A stretch of 64,000 nt of DNA from UBA3855 sp964472035 (GCA_964472035.1 CAYYIT010000004.1:8422-72421), one strand, 5' to 3'; positions 50,475 through 59,931 are shown, counted from the first letter of the stretch. Notes: generated by a model from the sequence alone, not told the origin. Numbers and translations: made by a program.

Positions 50475-50559
50475 GTCACGGGATTCCAAAGGGACTCTGT
50501 CCCTTTGGCGGAGTTTGAGGCAGAGCCTCAATATGAATCCGCCGGAGGCACTATTCAAT
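50475..50559. repeat. Second intergenic hairpin element
   Basis: CCAAAGGGACTCTGTCCCTTTGG and TTGAGGCAGAGCCTCAA are two adjacent dyads, again of the dispersed-repeat style. Confidence 0.4.
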
Positions 50560-51324
50560 TCAAAAGCTCTGCACCACCGCACGCAGGAGCGCCAGCAGCC
50601 ATTCCGGCGTATGGGGATAGCATGTCAGGATCTGGGATTCGGCGAATTCCCAGCCGACATGACTCAGGGCGATCTCGCCGCTGACATGGTTGCCGATGGC
50701 GATCCTGCCCCACGCAAAATCTCCGGCCGCTACACAGGCACCGAACGCCGCGCCGCCGATGGCATAGGCACCTGCTGCAACACCGCCGAAGGCGACTACG
50801 CCGAGTGCAACGCCGCCCACCGCGAGAATTCCGGCAGCGATAGCGCCGAGTGCAACACCGCCGGCCGTAAGCGCTCCGATCGCAAACAGACCCGCCGCCA
50901 ACGCGCCTATGGAGATCAGTCCTGCGGACATCGCGCCGAGGGAAACAAGTCCTAACGCAAGATTGCCGATCGCCAGAATGCCCTTCGCACGGTAAATGCG
51001 GAAGAGTCCGATGTTGATGTGAACGAGGGGCAGTCCGAAGAGCGTCCGCGCACTGCGGTATTCGTAGTGCCATTTATCGCTTTTTGGGACATCCTCCTGC
51101 ACCGTCTCCGTCCGCGGCTGGGAGAATGCTTCGTTCCCGACCAACGCATCGATGCTGATGCCGAACAGCTCGCTCATATCAATGAGCTTCTGCATCTCCG
51201 GCGTTGTGCTGCCAAGCTCCCACTTGGAAACCGTCTGTCTTGTGACGCCGAGCTGTTCGGCAAGCTGCTCCTGCGACCAGCCGCGCTCCCTTCTCAGCTG
51301 CATGAGTCTTTCGTGAAATACCAT
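50560..51324 (-). CDS. HTH (XRE) protein with long Gly/Ala-rich hydrophobic tail
   Basis: 254 aa. Residues 1-~65 form a Cro/C1-type helix-turn-helix (GWSQEQLAEQLGVTRQTVSKWE). Residues ~115-215 are a run of Gly-Ala-Ile/Leu-Gly-type pentad repeats (ISIGALAAGLFAIGALTAGG), suggesting either a beta-solenoid or several tightly packed membrane helices. This architecture occurs in Firmicutes, but its function is not established. The gene stands alone. Confidence 0.78.
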   Translation of the reverse strand: MVFHERLMQLRRERGWSQEQLAEQLGVTRQTVSKWELGSTTPEMQKLIDMSELFGISIDALVGNEAFSQPRTETVQEDVPKSDKWHYEYRSARTLFGLPLVHINIGLFRIYRAKGILAIGNLALGLVSLGAMSAGLISIGALAAGLFAIGALTAGGVALGAIAAGILAVGGVALGVVAFGGVAAGAYAIGGAAFGACVAAGDFAWGRIAIGNHVSGEIALSHVGWEFAESQILTCYPHTPEWLLALLRAVVQSF

Positions 51325-51515
51325 TGTACCAGCTCCTTTCTGTTGTCTCCATCATAGCAGATCCGGCCGGAAATGTCTACCAATTCCACTTTGAAATTTG
51401 TCAACCAAAGTTAACATTGGCGGATCTGCGCGGTTTTCGGCTCTAAAAAAGCACCACCCTTCCATCATGAAAAACGGAAGGGCAGCTGTATCATAGGGAA
51501 ATTTCAAACGTGGTT

Positions 51516-51863
51516 TCAGCGCAGGGCATTGCCCTTGCAGGTCAGCATAATGCCGACCAGCAGCATAATGGAACCGGCTCCGATGGCAGCACTCGCACCG
51601 GCAATGCGCATGTAATGGTGCTTGCGCATTCTGCGGGACAGCTGCACATAGCAGCGGTTCGCCGCGCCGGCGATCTCCGCCTGCGGTGCAGGGACCTCCT
51701 GCAGAAGCTGCTTTCTCCGCACGGAATCAAAATTGCGGTAGCAGCTGCGGCATTCCGGACAGGTCTTGAGATGCGCACGGATGCTCTCCGCACTTTCCTG
51801 ACTGACAATGCCTTCCATATATAATTCAACAAGATCCATTACCACTTTACATGACATGTTCAT
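51516..51863 (-). CDS. Zinc-finger anti-sigma factor (zf-HC2)
   Basis: 115 aa. The N-terminal domain has the HC2-type cluster HLKTCPECRSCYRNF, followed by a membrane helix at about residues 84-105 (AGASAAIGAGSIMLLVGIML). The ATG lies 17 bases inside the end of the sigma gene and is preceded by GGAGGCG. The pair therefore forms a typical sigma/anti-sigma operon with the anti-sigma anchored in the membrane and its N-terminus in the cytoplasm. Confidence 0.88.
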   Translation of the reverse strand: MNMSCKVVMDLVELYMEGIVSQESAESIRAHLKTCPECRSCYRNFDSVRRKQLLQEVPAPQAEIAGAANRCYVQLSRRMRKHHYMRIAGASAAIGAGSIMLLVGIMLTCKGNALR

Positions 51864-52359
51864 TCTGAATCGCCTCCATCATCATTTTCTTGGCACGGTA
51901 ATAAATTACCCTTGCAGAATTCTCACTGATATGCAGTGCCGCGCCGATCTGTGCGTAGCTCATATCCGCATACACACGCAGGATCATGACATCCTGGTAT
52001 TTCTTCGGCAGCGAGGACAGTGCATTCCTTGTACTCTCCGACAGCAGCCGCCTTTCCACTGCTTCCTCCAGCCGTTCTGTGTCAAAACCATAGCACATAT
52101 CTGCGATCTGGTCCGTACTGATCGTATCGGCAAGATGTTTGTTCTTACGCAGATATCTATAATATGTATGCTTGGCGATCGATGCCAGCCAAGTAAATAC
52201 GTCACAATCACCCCGGAATCGGCGGAATGAGACAAACGCCTGATAGAATGTCTCCTGCGCCAGCTCCTCGGCCAGGTCACGCTGCTCTGTCAGTTTGAAC
52301 AGAAAGGCATATATTCGGGGAAAGTATTCCTCATATAAGGCTTCAAATTCACGCTTCAT
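51847..52359 (-). CDS. RNA polymerase sigma factor, ECF type
   Basis: 170 aa from MKREFEALYEEYFPRIYAFL (GAAGGTGAATTC upstream). Region 2 is seen in RDLAEELAQETFYQAFVSFRRF and region 4 in LPKKYQDVMILRVYADMSYAQIGAAL with the HTH SENSARVIYYRAKK. A possible self-promoter with TGTAACATT and GCACTAA lies at 52385-52415. The regulon is unknown. Confidence 0.92.
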   Translation of the reverse strand: MKREFEALYEEYFPRIYAFLFKLTEQRDLAEELAQETFYQAFVSFRRFRGDCDVFTWLASIAKHTYYRYLRKNKHLADTISTDQIADMCYGFDTERLEEAVERRLLSESTRNALSSLPKKYQDVMILRVYADMSYAQIGAALHISENSARVIYYRAKKMMMEAIQNEHVM

Positions 52360-52384
52360 GAATTCACCTTCGCTTTCTATCAAT

Positions 52385-52599
52385 GTTAGTGCCGCTTTCT
52401 GTCCGGAATGTTACAGATCCTGCACCCGGTAAAACGCACAAAAAGCCAGCTTGTATTTTTCGATTATTTGTTAGTTATTTTTGTAACAAAGTGGGGATAA
52501 ATGGTTACTAACCTTTTCGGATGCGCTTTTTTCGGGGATCTGTGATGTTTATCTGCAAGGTTCCCAGCGCCAAAGAGAAAACAGACGGAGGCAGGATTT
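52385..52599. promoter_or_regulatory. Regulatory region between the sigma gene and fabH
   Basis: Divergent control region. GTTAGTTA (near 52469) and GGTTACTAACC (near 52502-52512) form an imperfect dyad, and GTAAC/GTTAC a second, which could be an operator for a fatty acid regulator such as FabT. No clear -35/-10 for fabH was found. AGGATTT with GGAGG precedes fabH. Confidence 0.35.
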
Positions 52600-53553
52600 A
52601 TGAGCTTTAGAGTAATCGGAACCGGCATGTATGTGCCGGAAAAGGTAGTCACCAACGACGATCTGGCACAGATCGTAGAGACATCCGATGAATGGATTTC
52701 CAAACGAGTAGGCGTAAAGGAACGCCGTATTTCCGAAACAGAATTCACATCCGACATGGGTGCCAAGGCAGCACAGGCTGCACTGGACAGCTGCGGCTGC
52801 AAGGCAGAGGATATCGACCTCATTCTGGCGGCAACCGTCAGCGGCGAGACCGTTTCCCCTTCCATGGCATGCATGATCCAGAATAAGATCGGTGCAACCT
52901 GCCCGGCACTGGAAATCAACGCAGCATGCTCTGCATTCCTCTTCCTGCTGGAGACCGCTGCTGCTTATTTTGCACTGCGCAGCTATAAAAAGATCCTGGT
53001 TGTCGGCTGCGAGCGCATGAGCGGCATCCTCGACTGGAACGACCGCGGCACCTGCGTGATCTTCGGTGACGGCGCCGGCGCTGCCGTGCTGGAGCGCGGT
53101 GAGGGGTATATCGATGCGATTTACAATGTAAAGGGCGGCGATGATGTCATCAAGATCCCGCACGGCATCGGCTGCTCTCCGTTCTTCAAGACGGAGCAGG
53201 ATACCCCCTACATCCATATGCAGGGTCAGGAGACCTTCCAGTATGCAGTAACCTCCCTCTGTGAGGATGTGACTGCACTTCTGGAACGCAATGGCCTGAC
53301 CATGGACGACATCGCTTATGTCATCCCCCACCAGGCAAACAAGAGAATCGTCGATTTCGCAAGAAAGAGACTGCGCATGCCGGAAGAGAAGATGTTCTGC
53401 AACATCGAAAAGTACGGCAACACCTCCAGTGCTTCCGTAGCGATCGCACTCGATGAGCTGGCAAAGAACGGCAAGCTGAACCGCGGCGACAAGATCGTCC
53501 TCTGCGCATTCGGCGGCGGCCTTGCAGATGCAGCATGCCTCATCGAATGGTAA
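52600..53553 (+). CDS. fabH: 3-oxoacyl-[acyl-carrier-protein] synthase III
   Basis: 317 aa. The catalytic Cys lies in EINAACSAFLF (near residue 112), with His in YVIPHQANKRI and Asn in YGNTSSASVA. FabH condenses acetyl-CoA with malonyl-ACP to start fatty acid synthesis. It opens the operon; GGAGG is upstream of the ATG. Confidence 0.96.
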   Translation: MSFRVIGTGMYVPEKVVTNDDLAQIVETSDEWISKRVGVKERRISETEFTSDMGAKAAQAALDSCGCKAEDIDLILAATVSGETVSPSMACMIQNKIGATCPALEINAACSAFLFLLETAAAYFALRSYKKILVVGCERMSGILDWNDRGTCVIFGDGAGAAVLERGEGYIDAIYNVKGGDDVIKIPHGIGCSPFFKTEQDTPYIHMQGQETFQYAVTSLCEDVTALLERNGLTMDDIAYVIPHQANKRIVDFARKRLRMPEEKMFCNIEKYGNTSSASVAIALDELAKNGKLNRGDKIVLCAFGGGLADAACLIEW

Positions 53554-53649
53554 TAAGCGCGCAGAATTCACCCATCCGTTATGGTACCTTCGCTGCCTTG
53601 CGGCAGCGCTGAGTATAGATTATTATATCATAAAAAAGGAGTAAAAACA

Positions 53650-53877
53650 ATGGTACAGGAAAAAATTATCGAAATGCTGGCAGAGTCCACAGACACAGAC
53701 GCTTCTGAGATCACCGCTGACACCAAGTTCACTGATCTGGGTATCGATTCCCTGGATATGACCGAGATGGCAATGGACCTGGAAGATGAGTTCGGTATCA
53801 CTCTCGAGATGAGACCTGAGCTGGACACCGTTGGCAAGCTCGCTGAAGAAGTAGAGAAGCTGCAGGCTGAGGCGTAA
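53650..53877 (+). CDS. acpP: Acyl carrier protein
   Basis: 75 aa from MVQEKIIEMLAEST, with AAGGAGT upstream; a longer frame upstream is not ACP-like. The phosphopantetheine attachment Ser is in GIDSLDMTEMAMDLEDEF. It carries the growing acyl chain for the surrounding enzymes. It lies about 100 bases after fabH. Confidence 0.96.
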   Translation: MVQEKIIEMLAESTDTDASEITADTKFTDLGIDSLDMTEMAMDLEDEFGITLEMRPELDTVGKLAEEVEKLQAEA

Positions 53878-53880
53878 GCT

Positions 53881-54831
53881 ATGATGCAGTCGCCGATTTG
53901 TGAAATTCTCGGCATTCAGTACCCTGTATTTCAGGGCGGCATGGCATGGATCGCTGACGGCAAGCTTGCCGCAGCGGTTTCCAATGCCGGCGGTCTTGGT
54001 ATCATCTCCGCTATGAATGCAAACGCAGAATACTTAAGAGAACAGATTAACATCGCGAAAGAGCTGACAGATAAGCCCTTTGGCGTGAATATAATGCTGA
54101 TGAGTCCGTTCGCGGACGAGTGCGCACAGGTTTGTGCAGAAGAAAAGCCCGCTGTTGTCACGACCGGTGCCGGCAGCGCAGCAAAGTACATTCCCATGTG
54201 GAATGAAGCAGGCATCAAGGTGATCCCGGTCGTTGCTTCCGCCTCCATGGCAAAGCAGGCCGAGAAGGCAGGCGCTTCCGCCGTGATCGCAGAGGGACAG
54301 GAGTCCGGCGGTCATATCGGTGAGCTGACCACGATGGCTCTGGTTCCCCAGGTCGTGGATGCAGTGAGCATTCCCGTTCTGGCAGCCGGCGGCATCGCGG
54401 ACGGCAGAGGCATCGCAGCCTCCCTCATGCTCGGTGCATGCGGCGTGCAGATGGGCACCCGCTTCCTCGTTGCAAAGGAGTGCGGCGTTCATCAGAACTA
54501 CAAGGACATGGTGCTGAAGGCAAAGGACATCTCCACACAGGTGACCGGCAGACGCTTCGGCGGCAATACCTGCCGCGGCATCAAGAATTCCTTCACCAGA
54601 AACTTCATCAAGGAAGAATATGCTCCCGAGGCAACGGCTGAAACCGTTGCAATGCTCGGCTCCGGCGCACTGCGCAAGGCAGCTGTGGAGGGCGATGTCA
54701 AGAACGGCAGCGTTCTCGCAGGACAGATCTCCGGTATGGTGAACAAGGAGCAGACCTGCGCTGAGATCATTACTGAGATCATGCAGGAAGCAGAAGCTTG
54801 TCTGAAAGGAGCAGCAGCATGGGTAAAGTAG
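53881..54831 (+). CDS. fabK: Enoyl-[acyl-carrier-protein] reductase, FMN-dependent
   Basis: 316 aa of the nitronate monooxygenase/FabK family. Flavin-site motifs are GGMAWIADGKLAAAVSNAGGLG, AEGQESGGHIG and LAAGGIADGRGIAA. In this operon context it is the enoyl-ACP reductase that completes each elongation cycle, replacing FabI. It begins four bases after acpP. Confidence 0.94.
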   Translation: MMQSPICEILGIQYPVFQGGMAWIADGKLAAAVSNAGGLGIISAMNANAEYLREQINIAKELTDKPFGVNIMLMSPFADECAQVCAEEKPAVVTTGAGSAAKYIPMWNEAGIKVIPVVASASMAKQAEKAGASAVIAEGQESGGHIGELTTMALVPQVVDAVSIPVLAAGGIADGRGIAASLMLGACGVQMGTRFLVAKECGVHQNYKDMVLKAKDISTQVTGRRFGGNTCRGIKNSFTRNFIKEEYAPEATAETVAMLGSGALRKAAVEGDVKNGSVLAGQISGMVNKEQTCAEIITEIMQEAEACLKGAAAWVK

Positions 54832-55733
54832 CATTTGTATTTTCCGGTCAGGGCGCACAGCATGTGGGCATGGGCCAGGATTTTTATGAGAACATTCCGG
54901 CGGTCAAGGCGCTGTATGAAGCCGCTGAGGGCATCCGCCCCGGCACACTCGAGCAGTGCTTCACCGGCGACGGTACTGCACTCAAGCAGACCGAGAACAC
55001 ACAGCCCTGCCTGTATCTGGCGGATATCGCTGCAGCCATCGCGCTGAAGGAAAACGGTATCACACCGGACGGTCTGGCAGGCTTCTCCCTCGGTGAGATC
55101 CCGGCACTGGCGTTCGGCGGTGCATACACCGCAGAGGATGGCTTCCGCATTGCCGCAAAGCGCGGCGCATGCATGGCAGCCGCTTCCGATGCGGAGATCG
55201 CAGGCATGGCAGCGATCGTCAGGATCCCGAGCGAACAGGCGGAGGAGCTGGCATCCAAGTATGACAAGATCTATCCGGTAAACTACAATTCCCCGATGCA
55301 GCTGGTCGTTTCCGGTGATAAGGAACAGCTCAAGGAACTGAGTACCGATGTCAAGGCAGTCAAGGGCAGAGCCGTTCCGCTGGCGGTCAGCGGTGCATTC
55401 CACTCCCCCTACATGACTCCCGCTGTGGAGCCGTTCGGCAAGGAGCTGGAGGGCTTCGATGTGAAGCTTCCGGAGATCCCGGTTTACGCAAACTACACTG
55501 CACAGCCGTATGAGGGCGACCCCAAGGCACTGATGTGCAAGCAGATCAACAACCCCGTGAAGTGGACACAGCTCATCCGCAATATGGCGGCTGAGGGCTT
55601 TGACACCTTTATTGAATGCGGTGCAGGCAACACCCTGCAGAAGCTGGTTTCCCAGATCCTTCCCGAGAGCACATGCCTTTGCGTGGAGAATATGGAAGGC
55701 CTGCAGGCTGCACTGGATGCTTTGAACGCATAA
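54819..55733 (+). CDS. fabD: Malonyl CoA-acyl carrier protein transacylase
   Basis: 304 aa from MGKVAFVFSGQGAQHVGMG, with AAAGGAG upstream; it overlaps fabK by 13 bases. The nucleophile elbow GFSLGEIPAL and the FSGQGAQ motif are present. It loads malonyl groups on ACP. Confidence 0.95.
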   Translation: MGKVAFVFSGQGAQHVGMGQDFYENIPAVKALYEAAEGIRPGTLEQCFTGDGTALKQTENTQPCLYLADIAAAIALKENGITPDGLAGFSLGEIPALAFGGAYTAEDGFRIAAKRGACMAAASDAEIAGMAAIVRIPSEQAEELASKYDKIYPVNYNSPMQLVVSGDKEQLKELSTDVKAVKGRAVPLAVSGAFHSPYMTPAVEPFGKELEGFDVKLPEIPVYANYTAQPYEGDPKALMCKQINNPVKWTQLIRNMAAEGFDTFIECGAGNTLQKLVSQILPESTCLCVENMEGLQAALDALNA

Positions 55734-55770
55734 CCCCCCAATTATAATATACAGAGAGGATTGACAGAAA

Positions 55771-56505
55771 ATGCTGAAAGGAAAAGTTGCCGTAGTAACA
55801 GGCGGTTCACAGGGCATTGGAAAAGAAATTTGTAAGAAATATGCAGAAAACGGCGCGGATATCGCGATCGTGGATATCAGCGCTCCGGAAAAGGTACAGC
55901 CCGTCGTTGACGAGCTCGCAGCACTGGGCGTGACCGTGAAGGCATATCAGTGCAATGTCGGCGACAGTGCTTCCGTTGCAGAGACCTGCAAGCAGATCCT
56001 TGCAGATTTCGGCGGCGTGGATATTCTGGTCAACAATGCCGGCATTACCAGAGACAATCTGGTGATCCGCATGAGCGAGGCAGACTTTGACGCCGTGGTT
56101 GATGTCAATCTCAAGGGTGCATTCTACATGATCAAAAATTTCTACCGTCCGATGATGAAGAAGCGTTCCGGCAAGATCATCAACATCAGCTCCGTTTCCG
56201 GACTCTTCGGCAATGCAGGCCAGACCAACTACTCCGCCTCCAAGGCAGGTATCATCGGTCTGACAAAGTCCACTGCCAAGGAGCTGGCTGCCAGAGGCGT
56301 ATGCTGCAATGCCATCGCGCCCGGCTTCATTGCCACTCCCATGACAACGAGCTTCCAGAATAACGAAGAGCTGCTCAAGACCATCCCGATGAACCGCTTC
56401 GGCAAGCCTGAGGAGGTTGCAGGACTTGCACTGTTCCTTGCTTCCTCTGCCGCAGATTATATTACAGGTGAGATCATCCGCATCGACGGCGGAATTGCAA
56501 TGTAA
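55771..56505 (+). CDS. fabG: 3-oxoacyl-[acyl-carrier-protein] reductase
   Basis: 244 aa. The Rossmann motif TGGSQGIGKEIC, the NNAG motif and the catalytic Ser...Tyr-x-x-x-Lys (SSVSG, YSASKAG) are all intact. It is an NADPH-dependent short-chain dehydrogenase that reduces 3-oxoacyl-ACP. Confidence 0.96.
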   Translation: MLKGKVAVVTGGSQGIGKEICKKYAENGADIAIVDISAPEKVQPVVDELAALGVTVKAYQCNVGDSASVAETCKQILADFGGVDILVNNAGITRDNLVIRMSEADFDAVVDVNLKGAFYMIKNFYRPMMKKRSGKIINISSVSGLFGNAGQTNYSASKAGIIGLTKSTAKELAARGVCCNAIAPGFIATPMTTSFQNNEELLKTIPMNRFGKPEEVAGLALFLASSAADYITGEIIRIDGGIAM

Positions 56506-56534
56506 CCCAAAGGACCACAGGAGGATTACGATTT

Positions 56535-57758
56535 ATGAGAAGAGTTGTGATTACAGGTATGGGTGCTGTTACTCCCATCGGCAACAATGTTTCTGAATTC
56601 AAGGAAGCCATGTTCGCCGGCAAAAACGGCATCGATACCATTACTAAATTTGATGTGTCCGAATCCAAGTGGACACTTGCAGGCGAAGTCAAGAACTTCG
56701 ATGCTGCTGCGATTTTCGGCAAGGTTGCAGTAAAGAACACTGATATGTTCACACTGTATGCCATGGCGGCCGCTGACGAGGCAATGGAACAGAGCGGTCT
56801 GAAGGACAACGTTCAGAGCGATCGCTTCGGCGTATGCTTCGGCTCCGGTATCGGCGGTATCGAGACACTCTGCGATGAGCATCAGAATCTGCTCGAAAAG
56901 GGTCCGAGAAAGGTTTCTCCCCGTTTCGTTCCGAAGATGATCTACAACATCGCAGCCGGCAATCTCGCGATCCGCTACGGCGCAAACGGCCCCTGCACCG
57001 CAGTTTCCACCGCATGCGCAACCGGCGCAACTGCCATCGGCGAAGCATACCGCACCATTCTGCACGGCTATGCAGATGCAATGCTCTGCGGCGGCTCCGA
57101 GGCAGCCATCAATGAACTCACCGTTGCAGGCTTCGGCAACTGCCAGGCACTGTCCACTGCATCCGATAAGGACAACGCATGCATGCCCTTCGACAAGCGC
57201 AGAAACGGCTTCATCATGGCTGAGGGCGCAGGCGTTATGATCCTTGAGGACTATGACCACGCAGTTGCAAGAGGTGCCAACATCATCGCTGAGGTATGCG
57301 GCTACGGCTCCACCTGCGATGCACACCATGTCACTGCTCCCGATCCGGAGGCAAAGTACACTGCCAAGGCATTCCTCGATGCGTATGCAGACTGCGGCGT
57401 TCCGGCAGAGAAGATCTATGTCAACGCACACGGCACCAGCACGCCCCTGAACGATGCAACCGAGACCAACGCACTCAAGCGCGCATTCGGCGAGGACGCA
57501 AAGAAGCTGCACATCAGCTCCACCAAGTCCATGACCGGCCATATGCTCGGCGCAACCGGTACGGTTGAGGCGATCGCAGCCGTTCTCGCACTGAACGAGG
57601 GTCTGGTTCCTCCGACCATTAACTATGCAGAACCCGATCCTGAGCTGGATCTGGATTATACACCCAACACCGCTGTCAAGGCAGATCTGGAGCTCGTCAT
57701 GTCCTCCAACCTCGGCTTCGGCGGCCACAATGCAGTTGTTGCATTCAAGAAGGCATAA
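56535..57758 (+). CDS. fabF: 3-oxoacyl-[acyl-carrier-protein] synthase II
   Basis: 407 aa. The thiolase-fold Cys lies in TAVSTACATGATAIGEA, with the two active-site His in VNAHGTSTPLND and SMTGHMLGATG. It elongates acyl-ACP chains. AGGAGG precedes the ATG. Confidence 0.96.
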   Translation: MRRVVITGMGAVTPIGNNVSEFKEAMFAGKNGIDTITKFDVSESKWTLAGEVKNFDAAAIFGKVAVKNTDMFTLYAMAAADEAMEQSGLKDNVQSDRFGVCFGSGIGGIETLCDEHQNLLEKGPRKVSPRFVPKMIYNIAAGNLAIRYGANGPCTAVSTACATGATAIGEAYRTILHGYADAMLCGGSEAAINELTVAGFGNCQALSTASDKDNACMPFDKRRNGFIMAEGAGVMILEDYDHAVARGANIIAEVCGYGSTCDAHHVTAPDPEAKYTAKAFLDAYADCGVPAEKIYVNAHGTSTPLNDATETNALKRAFGEDAKKLHISSTKSMTGHMLGATGTVEAIAAVLALNEGLVPPTINYAEPDPELDLDYTPNTAVKADLELVMSSNLGFGGHNAVVAFKKA

Positions 57759-57771
57759 GGAGGCAGTTTCC

Positions 57772-58197
57772 ATGCAGAGAGAAGAAATCATGCAGATCCT
57801 TCCCCACCGCGACAATATGCTCCTGCTCGACGAAGCAGAGCAGACTGACGGCAAGGCACACGGCAAGCTGCACATCACAGGCGACGAGTGGTTCCTCAAG
57901 GGACATTTTCCGGGCAATCCCGTCGTTCCGGGTGTGATCCTGTGCGAGATCCTCGCACAGTCCGCCTGCGTCCTGCTCTCCGCTGAGAGCAAGGGCTGCA
58001 CACCGTTCTTTACCGGTCTGGACAAGGTAAAATTCAGAAACCCCGTCCGCCCCGGCGATACCTTTGAAACAGAATGTGAGATCACCAGATCCAAGGGCGC
58101 GTTCCATTTCGCCAAGGGTAAGGGATTCGTCAACGGCAAGCTCGCCGTTTCTGCGGAATTCTCTTTTGCACTGGTGACCCCGGATACGGAGGCATAA
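57772..58197 (+). CDS. fabZ: 3-hydroxyacyl-[acyl-carrier-protein] dehydratase
   Basis: 141 aa from MQREEIMQILPHRDNMLL; the start is fixed by AAGGAGG and the hot-dog fold N-terminus. Catalytic HF/HRDN and KGHFPGNPVVPGV motifs are present. In related operons accB and accC flank this gene; both are absent here. Confidence 0.95.
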   Translation: MQREEIMQILPHRDNMLLLDEAEQTDGKAHGKLHITGDEWFLKGHFPGNPVVPGVILCEILAQSACVLLSAESKGCTPFFTGLDKVKFRNPVRPGDTFETECEITRSKGAFHFAKGKGFVNGKLAVSAEFSFALVTPDTEA

Positions 58198-58198
58198 T

Positions 58199-59014
58199 AT
58201 GAGCTTTATCAAGGATTTCCTCAAGGAAAAACTCGCCGGCGCACCGGCACAGAATGTCACCTGCAAGAAGTGCGGCCACGAGGAAACAGCCTACAAGCTG
58301 TACGAAAACAACTATGTCTGCACGGCATGCGGCTATTATTTCCGTATCGCTGCAAGAGAGCGCATCTCCCTGATTGCCGACAAGAACAGCTTCCATGAGC
58401 TGTTCACAGGCCTGAAGAGCCGCGATTTCCTGCATTTCCCGAGCTACCAGCAGAAGCTGGACAAGGCGCAGGAATCCACCGGCGAGGAAGAGGCTGTTGT
58501 CTGCGGCATTGCGACCATCGCAGGCATCCGCTATGCGACATTTGTCATGGAACCCCGCTACATGATGGCAAGCATGGGCTCCGTTGTGGGCGAAAAGATC
58601 ACACGCCTGTTCGAATATGCAACAGAGCATAAGCTCCCCGTCATCGGCTTCACCGCTTCCGGCGGTGCCAGAATGCAGGAGGGTGTCATCTCCCTCATGC
58701 AGATGGCAAAGGTCAGCGGCGCTGTCAAGAACCACAGCAACGCAGGACTGCTCTATGTTGCCGTCCTCACCGATCCCACCACCGGCGGTGTTACCGCAAG
58801 CTTTGCAATGCAGGGTGATATCATCCTCGCAGAGCCGGGCGCACTGGTAGGTTTTGCCGGCAGAAGAGTCGTTGAGCAGACTACCAAGAGCCAGCTGCCG
58901 GATAATTTCCAGAGTGCAGAGTTCCTGATGGAGCATGGCTTCGTGGATGCCATCATCCCCAGAGATGAACTGCGTGATACCCTTGCAGAGATCCTGCATA
59001 TTCACAAGAAATAA
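58199..59014 (+). CDS. accD: Acetyl-CoA carboxylase carboxyltransferase subunit beta
   Basis: 271 aa. The N-terminal zinc ribbon has two CxxC pairs (CKKCGHEE, CTACGYYF), followed by the carboxyltransferase fold (FTASGGARMQEG). It starts two bases after the fabZ stop. It pairs with AccA to form the carboxyltransferase of acetyl-CoA carboxylase. Confidence 0.95.
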   Translation: MSFIKDFLKEKLAGAPAQNVTCKKCGHEETAYKLYENNYVCTACGYYFRIAARERISLIADKNSFHELFTGLKSRDFLHFPSYQQKLDKAQESTGEEEAVVCGIATIAGIRYATFVMEPRYMMASMGSVVGEKITRLFEYATEHKLPVIGFTASGGARMQEGVISLMQMAKVSGAVKNHSNAGLLYVAVLTDPTTGGVTASFAMQGDIILAEPGALVGFAGRRVVEQTTKSQLPDNFQSAEFLMEHGFVDAIIPRDELRDTLAEILHIHKK

Positions 59015-59028
59015 GGAGGCGTGTAGCG

Positions 59029-59820
59029 ATGGATTCTTACGAAAAGCTGAAAACTGCCAGACAGAACGGCAGACCCACCGGCGGTGCGTATGTCAAGGAG
59101 ATCTTTGAGTTCCCGATCGAGCTGCACGGTGACCGTCGTTTCGGCGAGGATCTCGCCATCATGGCAGGTCTTGCCTATATCAATAAGCGTCCGGTAACCT
59201 TCATTGCAATGGAGAAGGGCACCGATCTTCCGAGCCGTATTGCCCGTAACTTCGGCAGCCCCAAGCCTGAGGGCTACCGCAAGGCGCTGCGCCTGATGAA
59301 GCAGGCTGAGAAGTTCCACCGTCCCGTGATCTGCTTTGTAGACACACTGGGCGCTTACTGCGGTGCTGACGCGGAGGAGCGCGGTCAGGGACAGGCGATC
59401 GCCGAGAACATCATGGAAATGATGGGCCTGAAGACCCCCGTGATCTCCGTTGTCATCGGCGAAGGCGGCAGCGGCGGCGCACTGGCACTGGCTTCTGCCG
59501 ACAAAGTGCTCATCCTTGAAAACGCTGTCTACTCCGTCATCTCCCCCGAGGGCTGCGCAAGCATCCTCTGGAAGGATTCCGGCAAGGTGGCAGACGCTGC
59601 GGAGTGCCTGCACATCACTGCAGAGGATATGAAGGAATTCGGCGTTGCCGAAGAGATCATTCCTGAGGATTTCGACAACTTCTCCAAGATGTGCAAGAGC
59701 CTCAAGGCAACACTCGTACGCGAGCTTGACAATCTCTGCGCACTCTCCGAGGAGCAGCTGCTTGAGCAGAGATACCAGCGTTTCCGCAAGTTCGGTGTCT
59801 TTACAGAAGAAAACGCATAA
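59029..59820 (+). CDS. accA: Acetyl-CoA carboxylase carboxyltransferase subunit alpha
   Basis: 263 aa. GDRRFGEDLAIMAGLA, CFVDTLGAYCGADAEERGQ and GEGGSGGALALA are the AccA signature. At 263 aa it lacks the longer N-terminal helical region of proteobacterial AccA (~320 aa), as is usual in Firmicutes. Last gene of the operon; TAAGGAGG upstream. Confidence 0.95.
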   Translation: MDSYEKLKTARQNGRPTGGAYVKEIFEFPIELHGDRRFGEDLAIMAGLAYINKRPVTFIAMEKGTDLPSRIARNFGSPKPEGYRKALRLMKQAEKFHRPVICFVDTLGAYCGADAEERGQGQAIAENIMEMMGLKTPVISVVIGEGGSGGALALASADKVLILENAVYSVISPEGCASILWKDSGKVADAAECLHITAEDMKEFGVAEEIIPEDFDNFSKMCKSLKATLVRELDNLCALSEEQLLEQRYQRFRKFGVFTEENA

Positions 59821-59833
59821 CCCCATACAACCC

Positions 59834-59857
59834 ATTCCCCCCGGAACCGGGGGGAAT
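59834..59857 (+). terminator. Terminator of the fatty acid operon
   Basis: ATTCCCCCCGG pairs with CCGGGGGGAAT around a short loop, 14 bases after accA. No T run, so its efficiency is uncertain. Confidence 0.6.
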
Positions 59858-59931
59858 ACGACAATTCAGCCGCTTTGACGCTTTGAACAAGTGAAGTGAC
59901 GGCGCCAACAGCGACAAGGAGGATTCCGCAA

